Part shown: piece after piece, positions 16,202 through 24,084 of the stretch
Numbering within the stretch: position 1 is the first letter of the stretch
How the letters are laid out: each line of letters opens with the position of its first letter
From: an uncultured Roseovarius sp.
Lineage (GTDB): Bacteria; Pseudomonadota; Alphaproteobacteria; Rhodobacterales; Rhodobacteraceae
Reading direction: 5' to 3'
Length of the DNA stretch: 24,084 nucleotides
NCBI GenBank assembly: GCA_934501475.1
Contig: CAKSUL010000029.1
Span: 1 to 24,084 of the forward strand
Made by a program: the position numbers and the translations under genes
The notes under the pieces: model-generated
Database searches by the model: none
What the model saw: the letters and a program-made list of their open reading frames with translations, nothing else
What the model was told of the DNA's origin: nothing

Positions 16202-16243
16202 GCCCGGCCCGCCGCTATCTCCGGTGGGCCGGGCTTCTTCTTT
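16202..16243 (+). terminator. Rho-independent terminator of metY
   Basis: A 13-base-pair stem (16202-16214 with 16222-16234), complete apart from one G-T wobble, has a 7-base loop and is followed by TTCTTCTTT. It lies 14 bases after the metY stop and is oriented for rightward transcription. Confidence 0.9.
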
Positions 16244-16326
16244 CCCTCGGCAGGAAGCTGCTATAGAATTGGTCTGGTATCGGTGGGGACTCCCCGTCCG
16301 ACAAGTGCGGTGTTAGAACGCTGGAT

Positions 16327-19266
16327 ATGAAACCAAATTTTGCCTTGACCCTGTCCTTCGACGGTATCGGCCTGTTGCACCGGGCCTTTCCCGGCTGGCA
16401 TCATGTCGGCGATGTGGCGCTGGACACCAGTGACCTGCAAGGCGATCTCAGCGCCCTGCGTGCCCGCGCCGAGGCGCTGGACCCTTCCGGCATCCGCGCC
16501 AAGCTGGTGATCCCGAACGATCAGATCAAATACCTGACGATTCCCGCGCCCGATGGCACGGTCGAGGACGCGGTGCGCGCCGCATTGGACGGGGCCACGC
16601 CCTATGACGTGGACGATCTGGCCTATGATTGGTGTCTGTCGGACGGGGCCGTCAAGATCGCCGCCGTGGCGCGCGAGACACTGACCGAGGCAGAGGCCTT
16701 TGCCGCCGATCACGCGTTTGGCCCGCTCAGCTTTGTGGCGATTCCCGACAATGGCGATTTCCTTGGTGAGCCGTTTTTCGGCCCCACCGCCCATGCCGCA
16801 AAGATCCTGCCCGAAGGCGTCGAGGTGACGCGCGACACCGCTGCCGTGCGCGTGGTGGGCTCCGCCAAACTGCCTGTCACACCGGATGAACCGGATGAAG
16901 CGGCAGCACCGGACGCGGCCCCGGCCCCGGCGCATGTCCCCACGCCGGACCCTGCGCCCGAAGCTGAACCTGCGGTCAAAGCTGCGGCCAAAGCTGCACC
17001 CGAAGCTGAACCGGAAGCTGCGCCGGAGACGCAACCTGTCGGTCAAAGCCCGGCCAGCAAGGCCGATCTTGATCCGCCGGACGTGATTGATGACGGCGAT
17101 GATGCGGATGACGACACCGACGAAAAAGACGCCGTTGATGGCGATGCAGATGATAGCAAAGATGCACCGCCCCCCGCATCCGCCGCCTTTTCCAGCATCC
17201 GCGCGCATCGCGATATCCCCGGCGACACCGCACCGCGCCTGGCCGGCGCATCCCGCCTCAGCCGCCTCGATGAGGCCGATCTGGCGCGCGCCCTGTCGCC
17301 CGGTGCCGCAGATGCGGAACAGGCACGCAAACGGACCCCGCCGCCGCCGCTGCGGGTCGATCCCGCCCCTGCCCCCGATGCCGCCGTCACCGCCAGCCTG
17401 CGCCCCGACCCGGCCGAGCGTCTGTCCGACCCCGAAAAACCCGCCGCATCCGAGATGCCCGGCGCGCTTGCCGCCTTTCTCAGCAAACGCGGCGCCACCC
17501 CGCTGAGCGATGCGCCCGAGGCGCTCAAGGCCGAACCGCGCGAAACCGCGCCCGGCAAGGCTGCCCGGCCCGCCAAGGCGAAAAAATCCTTCTTCAAGGT
17601 AAAGCCCAGGGCCAAGCCTGCGCCCACCACCACCCACGCGGATGAGAAACGGCGCATGACCGTTTTCGGCGCGCGCGAACAGGAAATCGGCGGCAAGCCG
17701 CGTTTTCTGGGGCTGATTCTGTTTGCCTTGCTGCTGTTGTTCCTGGTCGGTGTGGCTGCCTGGGCGTCGATCTTTCTGGATGACGGTCTGGCGCGGTTGC
17801 TGGGCGGGCCACGCGATATCCGCATCGCCGACGGGCCGGTCATCTCGCAACCCGATGAAGCCGATGCCGCCCGCATATCCGAAGATGGCGACCCGCTGCC
17901 GGACAGCGCCCCCCCCGAGGATCCGGTTCTGGCCGCCGTCTCGCCCGATGCGCGCATGCCGGAAAGACAGCCGGTTCTGCCTTTGGACGATACGGCGGAC
18001 GACAATGCCGCCGTTCCTGACACGGGCGCTGATACAGCCATTGACACGGGCACGGGCACGGGCACTGACTCAGCCCCTGACCCGGCCGCTGAAACCACCC
18101 CGGACGCCGCCACCGCCCCGGTCCCGGATGAGGCCATGGCCAATTACGCCGCGACCGGCATCTGGCAGATGCCCCCCGAAGCGCCCGAACCGCCCGGCAC
18201 CAATAGCCGCGAAGAGGTGTATCAGGCCTCGGTCGATCCCGCCGTCACGCTGGGCGACATCTCGGAATTGCCGATGCCCAGTGGCGAGGTCACGGATCTG
18301 CGCCCCGACACCCCGGCCGATCCGCCACCGGCGGGAACGGTCTTCGATCTCGACGCGCGCGGTATTGTCCGGGCCACGCCGGAAGGGGCCGCCACGCCTT
18401 CCGGCGTTGTCGTATACGCGGGCCGTCCCGCCGCCACCCCCCCCGAGATCGAGCGCAGCGCACCCGCGCAGGCAAGCGATCAGACACCGGATGGCGCCGC
18501 GCAACCCGAAACAGATGCCGTCGCGGACACGGGTGCGGACGCCGCCCCGGATGCACAGGCTGAAGATCAGACCGACGGACAGCCCGATTCCGCCTTCATC
18601 GCCGATCCGCGTCTGGCGACGTTCCGCCCGCAAGCGCGCCCCGAAACGGTATCACCACCCGATGCCGCAACCGATGGCGATGCTGACAATGACGCCGGAT
18701 TGACCCCCGACGCGGACGCGGGCGCCAATACCAGCGCCCTTGCCAAACTGCGCCCGCGCCTGCGCCCCGACAGCGTGGTTGCGCAGGCGGTCGCGGTGGA
18801 CGCCGCCGCCGTCGCCGAGGCACTGGCCGAGGCCACGAGCGATGCCGACAACGAGGAGATCGAAAGCGATCTGTTCGAGAATCCGACCTCGCAGGCGGTG
18901 ACCGCGTCGCTGACCCCGGCGCGCCGTCCCAAGGATTTCGGCAACACCGTCGAACAGATCCGCCGCAAGCAGAGCGAAACCCCCGTCGCCACCCAGCAGG
19001 TGCTGGCCCCCGCGATCCCCTCCACCGCATCAGTCGCCAAACAGGCGACCGAACGCAATGTGCTGAACCTGCGCTCGGTCAACCTGATCGGTGTCTATGG
19101 CACGCCCAATGCCCGGCGCGCCTTGGTGCGCCTGTCCAATGGCCGCTACAAGAAGGTCAAGGTGGGCGACAAGCTGGATGGGGGCAGCGTTGCGGCGATC
19201 GGTGATTCGGAACTGCGCTATGTCAAACGCGGCAAGGCGGTGGTTCTGACCATGCCCAAGGGCTGA
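16327..19266 (+). CDS. Single-pass protein with GspL/PilM-like N-terminus and PilP/GspC-like C-terminus
   Basis: A 979-residue protein with an unusual plan. Residues 1 to about 150 resemble the cytoplasmic actin-like part of GspL/PilM (KLVIPNDQIKYLTIPAP, then an 'ATPYDVDDLAYDW' motif). About 180-455 is an acidic Pro/Ala/Asp-rich linker with basic patches just before a single strong TM helix at about 459-484 (ILFALLLLFLVGVAAWASIF). A second long Ala/Pro/Asp/Thr-rich linker runs to about 900. The last 65 residues (NLIGVYGTPNARRALVRLSN, KVKVGDKLDGG, then LRYVKRGKAVVL) look like the small beta domain of PilP/GspC-type periplasmic proteins. The predicted topology is N-in, C-out. I infer a secretion- or pilus-like scaffold or envelope-spanning adaptor; no pil or gsp genes are visible nearby. 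It is preceded by the metY terminator, with a weak ribosome binding site. Such proteins are prone to mis-annotation as 'translation initiation factor 2' because of composition. Confidence 0.8.
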   Translation: MKPNFALTLSFDGIGLLHRAFPGWHHVGDVALDTSDLQGDLSALRARAEALDPSGIRAKLVIPNDQIKYLTIPAPDGTVEDAVRAALDGATPYDVDDLAYDWCLSDGAVKIAAVARETLTEAEAFAADHAFGPLSFVAIPDNGDFLGEPFFGPTAHAAKILPEGVEVTRDTAAVRVVGSAKLPVTPDEPDEAAAPDAAPAPAHVPTPDPAPEAEPAVKAAAKAAPEAEPEAAPETQPVGQSPASKADLDPPDVIDDGDDADDDTDEKDAVDGDADDSKDAPPPASAAFSSIRAHRDIPGDTAPRLAGASRLSRLDEADLARALSPGAADAEQARKRTPPPPLRVDPAPAPDAAVTASLRPDPAERLSDPEKPAASEMPGALAAFLSKRGATPLSDAPEALKAEPRETAPGKAARPAKAKKSFFKVKPRAKPAPTTTHADEKRRMTVFGAREQEIGGKPRFLGLILFALLLLFLVGVAAWASIFLDDGLARLLGGPRDIRIADGPVISQPDEADAARISEDGDPLPDSAPPEDPVLAAVSPDARMPERQPVLPLDDTADDNAAVPDTGADTAIDTGTGTGTDSAPDPAAETTPDAATAPVPDEAMANYAATGIWQMPPEAPEPPGTNSREEVYQASVDPAVTLGDISELPMPSGEVTDLRPDTPADPPPAGTVFDLDARGIVRATPEGAATPSGVVVYAGRPAATPPEIERSAPAQASDQTPDGAAQPETDAVADTGADAAPDAQAEDQTDGQPDSAFIADPRLATFRPQARPETVSPPDAATDGDADNDAGLTPDADAGANTSALAKLRPRLRPDSVVAQAVAVDAAAVAEALAEATSDADNEEIESDLFENPTSQAVTASLTPARRPKDFGNTVEQIRRKQSETPVATQQVLAPAIPSTASVAKQATERNVLNLRSVNLIGVYGTPNARRALVRLSNGRYKKVKVGDKLDGGSVAAIGDSELRYVKRGKAVVLTMPKG

Positions 19267-19450
19267 ACCGGGCCGCGGGCACGCCATGCATCCCGGGACT
19301 GGTGCCCCCCGTGCACCAACTTCACCCCGATCCGGGGTTTCGGATCACGGTGCGCATCACATTTCCAGCAACGTGATATATGCTCGGCCTGTCGGCGCCC
19401 TGTTTGCGTCGGAGGCTGCACCCGATCCGCTTTTGAAAGGACCACGCTGA

Positions 19451-21343
19451 ATGGAAGGTTTTCTCTACCAGACCTCGATCTACCTGGCCGCCGCCGTCAT
19501 TGCCGTTCCGATTGCCGCACGTCTGGGGCTGGGATCGGTTCTGGGCTATCTGGCTGCCGGAATCCTGATCGGCCCGACCTTCGGTCTGGTGGGCAACGAA
19601 ACCGCCGAGTTGCAGCATTATGCCGAATTCGGCGTGGTGATGATGCTGTTCCTGATCGGACTCGAGCTTGAGCCGCGCGCGCTGTGGGATATGCGTCACC
19701 GCCTGCTGGGGCTGGGAGGCTTGCAGATCGCCATCACCACCGCGGCGGTGATGGTGGCGGCGATGGTCCTTGGGCAGGTGACCAGCGTGGCCTTCGCAAT
19801 CGGGCTGATCTTTGCGCTGTCCTCGACCGCGATCGTGTTGCAGACCCTGTCGGAAAAGGGGCTGATGCAGACCGGCGGCGGGCGCTCGGCGTTTTCGGTG
19901 CTGCTGACGCAGGATATCGCGGTGATCCCGATGCTGGCGCTATTGCCGTTGCTGGCCCTGCCCAAGGCCCCTGAAAAGGTGCTGATGGACGTGCTGGAGC
20001 GCGTGGGCGGCACTCTGGGAAACGATCATCCGGCAATGTCTCTGGTGTCGGGATTGCCCGGCTGGGGGGTGACGCTGGTCACGCTGGGCGTGGTCGCGGC
20101 CATCATTCTCACCGGGGTTTACCTGACCCGGCCGGTGTTCCGTTTCATCCACGCGGCCAAGCTGCGCGAGATGTATACCGCGCTGGCGCTGCTGATCGTG
20201 GTCGGCATTTCGTTCCTGATGTCGCTGATCGGGCTGTCGCCCGCGCTTGGGGCGTTTCTGGCCGGTGTGGTCAGGGCCAACAGCGAATTCCGCCATGAAC
20301 TTGAGAGCGATATCCAGCCGTTCAAGGGCCTGTTGCTGGGCCTGTTCTTTATCACCGTCGGGGCGGGGATCAATTTCGGCATCCTGTTCGGCGCGCCGTT
20401 TCTGGTGCTGGGGCTGGCCCTGGGGCTGATCGTGCTCAAGGGGGCGGTTCTCTATATTCTGGGGCGGGTGTTCCATCTGCGCGGGCGGGATCTGTGGCTG
20501 TTTACCCTGTCGCTTGCACAGGCGGGGGAATTCGGCTTTGTGCTGATCGCGTTTTCATCGCAGCAGAATGTCCTGCCGTCGGAATTGACCGGAATCCTGT
20601 TGCTGATCGTCGCGATGTCGATGCTGATCACGCCGCTGCTGTTCATGTTCTACGACTGGGTATCCAGGCGCATCAAGGACGCCACGGACGCCCAGGGCCC
20701 CGATGAGATCGACGAACAGGCCCCGATCATCGTGGTCGGAATCGGGCGGTTCGGGCAGATCGTGAACCGGATGGTGCGATCCAGCGGCTACAAGACCGTG
20801 GTGCTGGACCATGATCTGAAGGCGATCCAGCGGATGCGCCGTTTTGGCGTCAAGGGGTTCTTCGGCGATCCGACCCGGCCCGAACTGTTGCTGGCCGCCG
20901 GCCTGAAAAAGGCCCGCGTTCTGGTGGCTGCGCTGGACGACGCGGAGGCCGCGACCCGGCTGGTCGCCTTTGCACGGCGCGAACGCCCGGATCTGCACAT
21001 CATCGCGCGGGCCCGCGACCGCAACCACGTGTTCCGTCTCTATCAGGCGGGGGCCAATGACATCGTGCGCGAAACCTTCGACAGCTCATTGCGCGCCGGG
21101 CGCTATGTCCTCGAGAATATCGGCCTCAGCGAATTCGAGGCCGCGGAACTGCAAAAGACATTCTATCAACACGACCGCCATTCGGTGCGTGAACTGGCCG
21201 CGCTGTGGGATCCGAACCTGCCCACCGTGGAAAACGCGGCCTATATCGCGCGCGCCAAGGAACTGGAGGATGAGTTGGAAACCATGCTCCTGTCCCAGAT
21301 CGAGGAAAGCGCCGCCAGCAAGGCTCTCAGCAAGGCAGGCTGA
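19451..21343 (+). CDS. CPA2 family monovalent cation:proton antiporter with RCK (TrkA-N) domain
   Basis: A 630-residue Kef-type transporter. About twelve TM segments occupy residues 1-400, with family markers LGYLAAGILIGP (31-42), FLIGLELEP (about 68) and the LTQDIAVIPML segment (about 154-164). A cytosolic TrkA-N/RCK domain begins with the nucleotide-binding motif GIGRFG (about 430-435) and continues with GDPTRPELL and ALDDAEAA. Such proteins exchange K+ or Na+ for H+ and are gated by NAD(H) or glutathione adducts; gating here is not determinable. AAAGGA lies upstream of the ATG. A Glu/Ala-rich C-terminal helix (about 590-630) follows the RCK domain. It converges on cobT with 27 bases between stops. 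Confidence 0.93.
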   Translation: MEGFLYQTSIYLAAAVIAVPIAARLGLGSVLGYLAAGILIGPTFGLVGNETAELQHYAEFGVVMMLFLIGLELEPRALWDMRHRLLGLGGLQIAITTAAVMVAAMVLGQVTSVAFAIGLIFALSSTAIVLQTLSEKGLMQTGGGRSAFSVLLTQDIAVIPMLALLPLLALPKAPEKVLMDVLERVGGTLGNDHPAMSLVSGLPGWGVTLVTLGVVAAIILTGVYLTRPVFRFIHAAKLREMYTALALLIVVGISFLMSLIGLSPALGAFLAGVVRANSEFRHELESDIQPFKGLLLGLFFITVGAGINFGILFGAPFLVLGLALGLIVLKGAVLYILGRVFHLRGRDLWLFTLSLAQAGEFGFVLIAFSSQQNVLPSELTGILLLIVAMSMLITPLLFMFYDWVSRRIKDATDAQGPDEIDEQAPIIVVGIGRFGQIVNRMVRSSGYKTVVLDHDLKAIQRMRRFGVKGFFGDPTRPELLLAAGLKKARVLVAALDDAEAATRLVAFARRERPDLHIIARARDRNHVFRLYQAGANDIVRETFDSSLRAGRYVLENIGLSEFEAAELQKTFYQHDRHSVRELAALWDPNLPTVENAAYIARAKELEDELETMLLSQIEESAASKALSKAG

Positions 21344-21370
21344 CCCGAGAGGCCAGCCCGCCCAAAGCTG

Positions 21371-22387
21371 TTATCCGGCCGACACGCCCGCCTCGGAAAA
21401 GGTGGCCATGCCGCTGTGACAGGCCAGCGCGCCCTTCAGCACGCCGATGGCCAGCGCGCCGCCCGATCCCTCGCCCAGGCGCATGTCCAGCGCCAGAAGC
21501 GGCGCCTTTTTCAGCCGCTCCAGCAGGTCACGATGCCCCGCCTCGGCGCTGATATGCCCCGCCACGCAATGATCGAGCGCGCCGGGCTGCGCCTGCTCCA
21601 GACAGGCGGCGGCGGCCGTGCAGATGAACCCGTCCAGAATGACCGGGATGCGCAGGGCGCGCGCGCGCGCGATTGCCCCGGCCACCGCCGCCAGTTCGCG
21701 CCCGCCCAGACAGCGCAACACCTCAAGCGGGTGGCGCGCAGCCTCGACGTGGCGCGCCACACCCGCCGCCACCACCCGCGCCTTGTTCTCAAGGGCGGGC
21801 CCCTCGACCCCGGTGCCGCGCCCGGTCCAGTCCGCCGCCGTGCCCCCAAACAGCGCAAGCGCAATGGCCGAGGCCGATGTCGTGTTGCCGATGCCCATCT
21901 CGCCTGCGACCAGCAGGTCGGCCTTCGGGTCAACCGCGTCCCACCCGCAGCGCAGCGCGGCGACGACCTCGGCCTCGCTCATCGCGGCCTCTCGGGTGAA
22001 ATCCGCGGTGGGGCGCTCGAGTGACAGGGCATGCACATCCATGCGCGCCCCGAAACAGCGCGCCAGTTGATTGACCGCCGCGCCCCCGGCCTGAAAATTC
22101 GCCACCATCTGCACGGTCACATCCGCCGGAAAGGCCGAAACGCCCTGCGCCGCCACCCCGTGATTGCCCGCGAACACGATCACCTGCGGCGCGCTGATAT
22201 CGGCGCGCGCATCGCCACGCCAACCGCAATACCAGATCGCCAGTTCCTCAAGCCGCCCAAGCGCGCCGGGCGGCTTGGTCAGATCCGCGTCGCGCGCCCG
22301 CGCGCCCTGCTGCGCCGCCCCGTCCGGGCCCGGCATTGCGCCAAGAATTGCTTTGAATTCGGCAAGTGTCGTGAAAATCTGGCTCAT
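21371..22387 (-). CDS. cobT: Nicotinate-nucleotide--dimethylbenzimidazole phosphoribosyltransferase
   Basis: Makes alpha-ribazole phosphate from 5,6-dimethylbenzimidazole and nicotinate mononucleotide, the activated lower ligand of cobalamin. The 338-residue product has all the family landmarks in order: [14 protein letters not shown] (37-50), VFAGNHGV (about 70), [11 protein letters not shown] (about 162-172), DGFICTAAA (about 245), HISAEAGH (about 270) and [11 protein letters not shown] with the catalytic Glu at 306. The start ATG has only a modest GGA ribosome binding site. It is divergently paired with cobS across 76 bases. The spacer is too short for a cobalamin riboswitch. Confidence 0.96.
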   Translation of the reverse strand: MSQIFTTLAEFKAILGAMPGPDGAAQQGARARDADLTKPPGALGRLEELAIWYCGWRGDARADISAPQVIVFAGNHGVAAQGVSAFPADVTVQMVANFQAGGAAVNQLARCFGARMDVHALSLERPTADFTREAAMSEAEVVAALRCGWDAVDPKADLLVAGEMGIGNTTSASAIALALFGGTAADWTGRGTGVEGPALENKARVVAAGVARHVEAARHPLEVLRCLGGRELAAVAGAIARARALRIPVILDGFICTAAAACLEQAQPGALDHCVAGHISAEAGHRDLLERLKKAPLLALDMRLGEGSGGALAIGVLKGALACHSGMATFSEAGVSAG

Positions 22388-22463
22388 CTGTCATCCGTTG
22401 CATGTTGTTGTGCCCCTGTGTATCGCTGCGTCAGATGCGATGCAGCCGAAAAAGGCCCGAAAA

Positions 22464-23219
22464 ATGCCCCGAACCGACAGCCCCCTTGCCCAACCCGGCG
22501 ATATCGCTGACGCGCTGCGCCTGCTCAGCCGCATTCCCGCGGGTCATGGCCCCACGCGCGGCGCGGCGGCGGCCTGGGCCTATCCGCTGGCCGGGCTGGC
22601 GATCGGGGCAGTTGCGGGCGCGGTTGCCTGGCTGGCCATGGCCCTCGGGCTGAGCGCGCCGCTGGCGGCGCTGTTGGTGCTGGCGTCGGCGGTGATGCTG
22701 ACGGGGGCGCTGCATGAGGATGGACTGGCCGACACGGCGGACGGGCTTTGGGGCGGGGCCACTGCGGCGCGTCGCCTTGAAATCATGAAGGACAGCCATA
22801 TCGGCACCTATGGCGTGATCGCACTGATCCTGTCGCTGGGCGCCCGCTGGGGCGCGCTGTGGCTGTTGCTGGAGACCGGGACATGGGCGGCCATCGCGGC
22901 AATCCTGTGCGCCGCAGCCTTGTCGCGCGCGGCGCTGCCGGTGCTGATGTGGGGCCTGCCAAATGCACGCCGATCCGGTCTTTCGCACAGCGTGGGCGCG
23001 GTCGCGGCCAATACCGCGCTGCTGGCGGTCGTGATCGCCGCAGCACTCGCGCTGCTGCTGGTGGGTGGCGGCGCGTTCGGCGCGATATTCTGGGGCGGGG
23101 TCACGGTTGTCGGGCTTGGCTGGATCGCCAGGACGACGATCGGCGGGCAAACCGGCGATATCCTGGGCGCGGCGCAGCAATTATGCGAAATCGCGGTGCT
23201 GTTCTCGATCCTCACATGA
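22464..23219 (+). CDS. cobS: Adenosylcobinamide-GDP ribazoletransferase (cobalamin synthase)
   Basis: An integral membrane enzyme that joins adenosylcobinamide-GDP with alpha-ribazole (or its phosphate) to complete cobalamin. The 251-residue product carries the acidic signature HEDGLADTADGLWGG (84-98), which supplies metal-binding Glu/Asp residues, followed by MKDSHIGTYG (108-117) and several hydrophobic helices. I chose ATG 22464 because AAAGG lies 8 bases upstream and the sequence begins at the normal family N-terminus. An in-frame ATG at 22440 would add eight residues. Its substrate alpha-ribazole phosphate comes from the divergent neighbour cobT, so the pair forms the nucleotide-loop assembly step. 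A bidirectional terminator follows. Confidence 0.95.
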   Translation: MPRTDSPLAQPGDIADALRLLSRIPAGHGPTRGAAAAWAYPLAGLAIGAVAGAVAWLAMALGLSAPLAALLVLASAVMLTGALHEDGLADTADGLWGGATAARRLEIMKDSHIGTYGVIALILSLGARWGALWLLLETGTWAAIAAILCAAALSRAALPVLMWGLPNARRSGLSHSVGAVAANTALLAVVIAAALALLLVGGGAFGAIFWGGVTVVGLGWIARTTIGGQTGDILGAAQQLCEIAVLFSILT

Positions 23220-23231
23220 CTGCGAACATGC

Positions 23232-23268
23232 AAAAGGCCGCACCCGATCCCGGAATGCGGCCCCTTTT
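23232..23268. terminator. Bidirectional intrinsic terminator between cobS and carD
   Basis: An inverted repeat GGCCGCA / TGCGGCC (23236-23242 with 23256-23262) has a 13-base loop, with AAAA on the left and CCTTTT on the right. It can therefore stop transcription from both directions. It sits 12 bases after the cobS stop and 27 bases beyond the carD stop. Confidence 0.85.
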
Positions 23269-23295
23269 CTGATCTGAACGATTGTCGTGTGTGGC

Positions 23296-23808
23296 TCAGG
23301 CGGCGACGCGTGAGATCAGCACATCGCCGACCTGCTTGGCCGCGACGACCTCGCCATCGCCACTGACTGCGGCGACTTCACGGGTCAGACGCTCAAGCGC
23401 GGCTTCGTAAAGCTGGCGCTCGGAATAGCTCTGCTCGCGCTGATCGTCGGTGCGATGCAGGTCGCGGACCACCTCGGCGATGGCGATCAGGTCGCCCGAA
23501 TTGATCTTCTGCTCATATTCCTGGGCGCGACGCGACCACATGGCGCGTTTCGCCTTGGCCTTGCCCTTGAGCGTGGTCATGGCGCGTGTCACCGTGTCCG
23601 GGCTGCTGAGCGTGCGCATCCCGATCTCGGTTGCCTTGTGAGTCGGCACACGCAAGGTCATCTTGTCCTTTTCGAACGAGATCACGAACAACTCCAGTTC
23701 GATCCCGGCAATTTCCTGATTTTCGATTGATACGATCTGCCCCACACCATGGGCCGGATAGACCACATAGTCATTGGGACGGAATTCGGATTTTCTTGAC
23801 TTGCTCAT
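23296..23808 (-). CDS. carD: CarD/CdnL family RNA polymerase-binding transcription regulator
   Basis: A 170-residue regulator of the CarD/CdnL type. These proteins bind the RNA polymerase beta subunit and stabilise the open complex, often at rRNA and ribosomal-protein promoters. The N-terminal Tudor-like RNAP-interaction domain (about 10-65) shows NDYVVYPAHGVGQI and ends in THKATEIGMR. The helical DNA-binding half includes the conserved Trp91 (AMWSRRAQEYEQKI) that inserts at the upstream edge of the transcription bubble in characterised homologues. The Lys/Arg-rich KGKAKAKR segment precedes it. The ATG at 23808 begins MSKSRKSEF; GGAAGA upstream is an adequate ribosome binding site. It is monocistronic as far as the window shows. 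Confidence 0.96.
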   Translation of the reverse strand: MSKSRKSEFRPNDYVVYPAHGVGQIVSIENQEIAGIELELFVISFEKDKMTLRVPTHKATEIGMRTLSSPDTVTRAMTTLKGKAKAKRAMWSRRAQEYEQKINSGDLIAIAEVVRDLHRTDDQREQSYSERQLYEAALERLTREVAAVSGDGEVVAAKQVGDVLISRVAA

Positions 23809-24084
23809 TCAGATCTTCCTCATCAGGGAATGCCATTGGTCACCGCGTCCGACGGGGCCCGAAAACAGACATGTCTTCGGCGGGTATTCCCATATGTCAG
23901 GCGCAAAGAAATCCATCCCCACGCGACGGCACGGGAAGATGGATATGAGGCATAGGACTACATTTCTGCGCGGAGTGTACCATAAATTCAGACATATCGA
24001 AAGAGAGCAGTCGCAATATGCCCTACTATACCTTATGCATCAATATCTTGCACGCCATACTTCATCCGGATTTCGCCCCTGGAC
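23809..24084. other. Upstream region of carD and AT-richer right edge
   Basis: This 276-base stretch holds the carD leader and promoter region. Its last 150 bases are visibly AT-richer than the rest of the window. I see no tRNA, clear promoter or complete gene in it. A possible rightward gene start is listed separately. The ferredoxin gene that often neighbours carD in related bacteria is not present here in either strand. Confidence 0.5.
24018..24084 (+). CDS. Possible start of a rightward gene (runs off the right edge)
   Basis: An ATG at 24018 is open to the window end for 22 codons (MPYYTLCINILHAILHPDFA...). GAGAG lies 10 bases upstream, an acceptable ribosome binding site. The fragment is short, AT-rich and unrecognised, so it may be chance. 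Confidence 0.22.
   Translation, partial: MPYYTLCINILHAILHPDFAPG

Noticed and set aside
22388..22463. Cobalamin riboswitch between cobT and cobS
   Set aside because: The 76-base spacer is too short for the aptamer and shows no B12-box-like sequence.
1..24084. Mobile elements, CRISPR arrays, tRNA or rRNA genes
   Set aside because: I saw no transposase, integrase, regularly spaced repeats or RNA gene signatures in either strand.

Overview
This window looks like chromosomal DNA of an alphaproteobacterium, most likely a Rhodobacterales (Rhodobacteraceae/roseobacter-type) species. The evidence is the high GC content with strongly GC-biased third codon positions, which creates many long antisense shadow ORFs, and the style of the recognisable proteins (CarD, CobT/CobS, MetY, a class I-like PHA synthase, CPA2 antiporter). 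This is inferred from reading alone; no database comparison was possible. I see no mobile element, CRISPR array, tRNA or rRNA.

Layout. The left edge (1-1023) carries two leftward genes: the N-terminal fragment of an unrecognised protein and a TauE/SafE-type anion exporter. A 329-base divergent intergenic region follows. Then comes a rightward series: an FtsH protease paralog with a GTG start (1353-3200), a perfect FNR/CRP-family box at 3239-3252, and a tight three-gene transporter operon with the HlyD, double-ABC (RbbA-type) and ABC-2 permease order of E. coli yhiI-rbbA-yhhJ (3323-8185). A BASS/Acr3-like transporter (8318-9286) follows. Facing it are two leftward metabolic genes, acetate kinase (ackA) and a PHA synthase (phaC) with a low-complexity N-terminus (9298-12670). 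A CRP-like palindrome lies just upstream of ackA.

The right half is mostly housekeeping or accessory. It holds a C92 permuted-papain hydrolase, a DXD-bearing putative glycosyltransferase, O-acetylhomoserine sulfhydrylase (metY), and a clear intrinsic terminator. Next is a 979-residue single-pass protein that combines a GspL/PilM-like N-terminus with a PilP/GspC-like C-terminus across two long disordered linkers. A CPA2 cation/proton antiporter with an RCK domain, the divergent cobT/cobS pair of late cobalamin synthesis, a bidirectional terminator and carD complete the gene content. The last 276 bases are AT-richer, contain the carD upstream region and may hold the first codons of a rightward gene.

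How the genes may work together. The most interesting block is 1353-12670: protease, FNR-boxed efflux/ribosome-ATPase operon, small-solute transporter, acetate kinase and PHA synthase. Membrane-protein quality control, substrate-level ATP formation and carbon/reductant storage are what a cell needs when respiration stops, and the perfect FNR-type box supports (but does not prove) a low-oxygen regulon.
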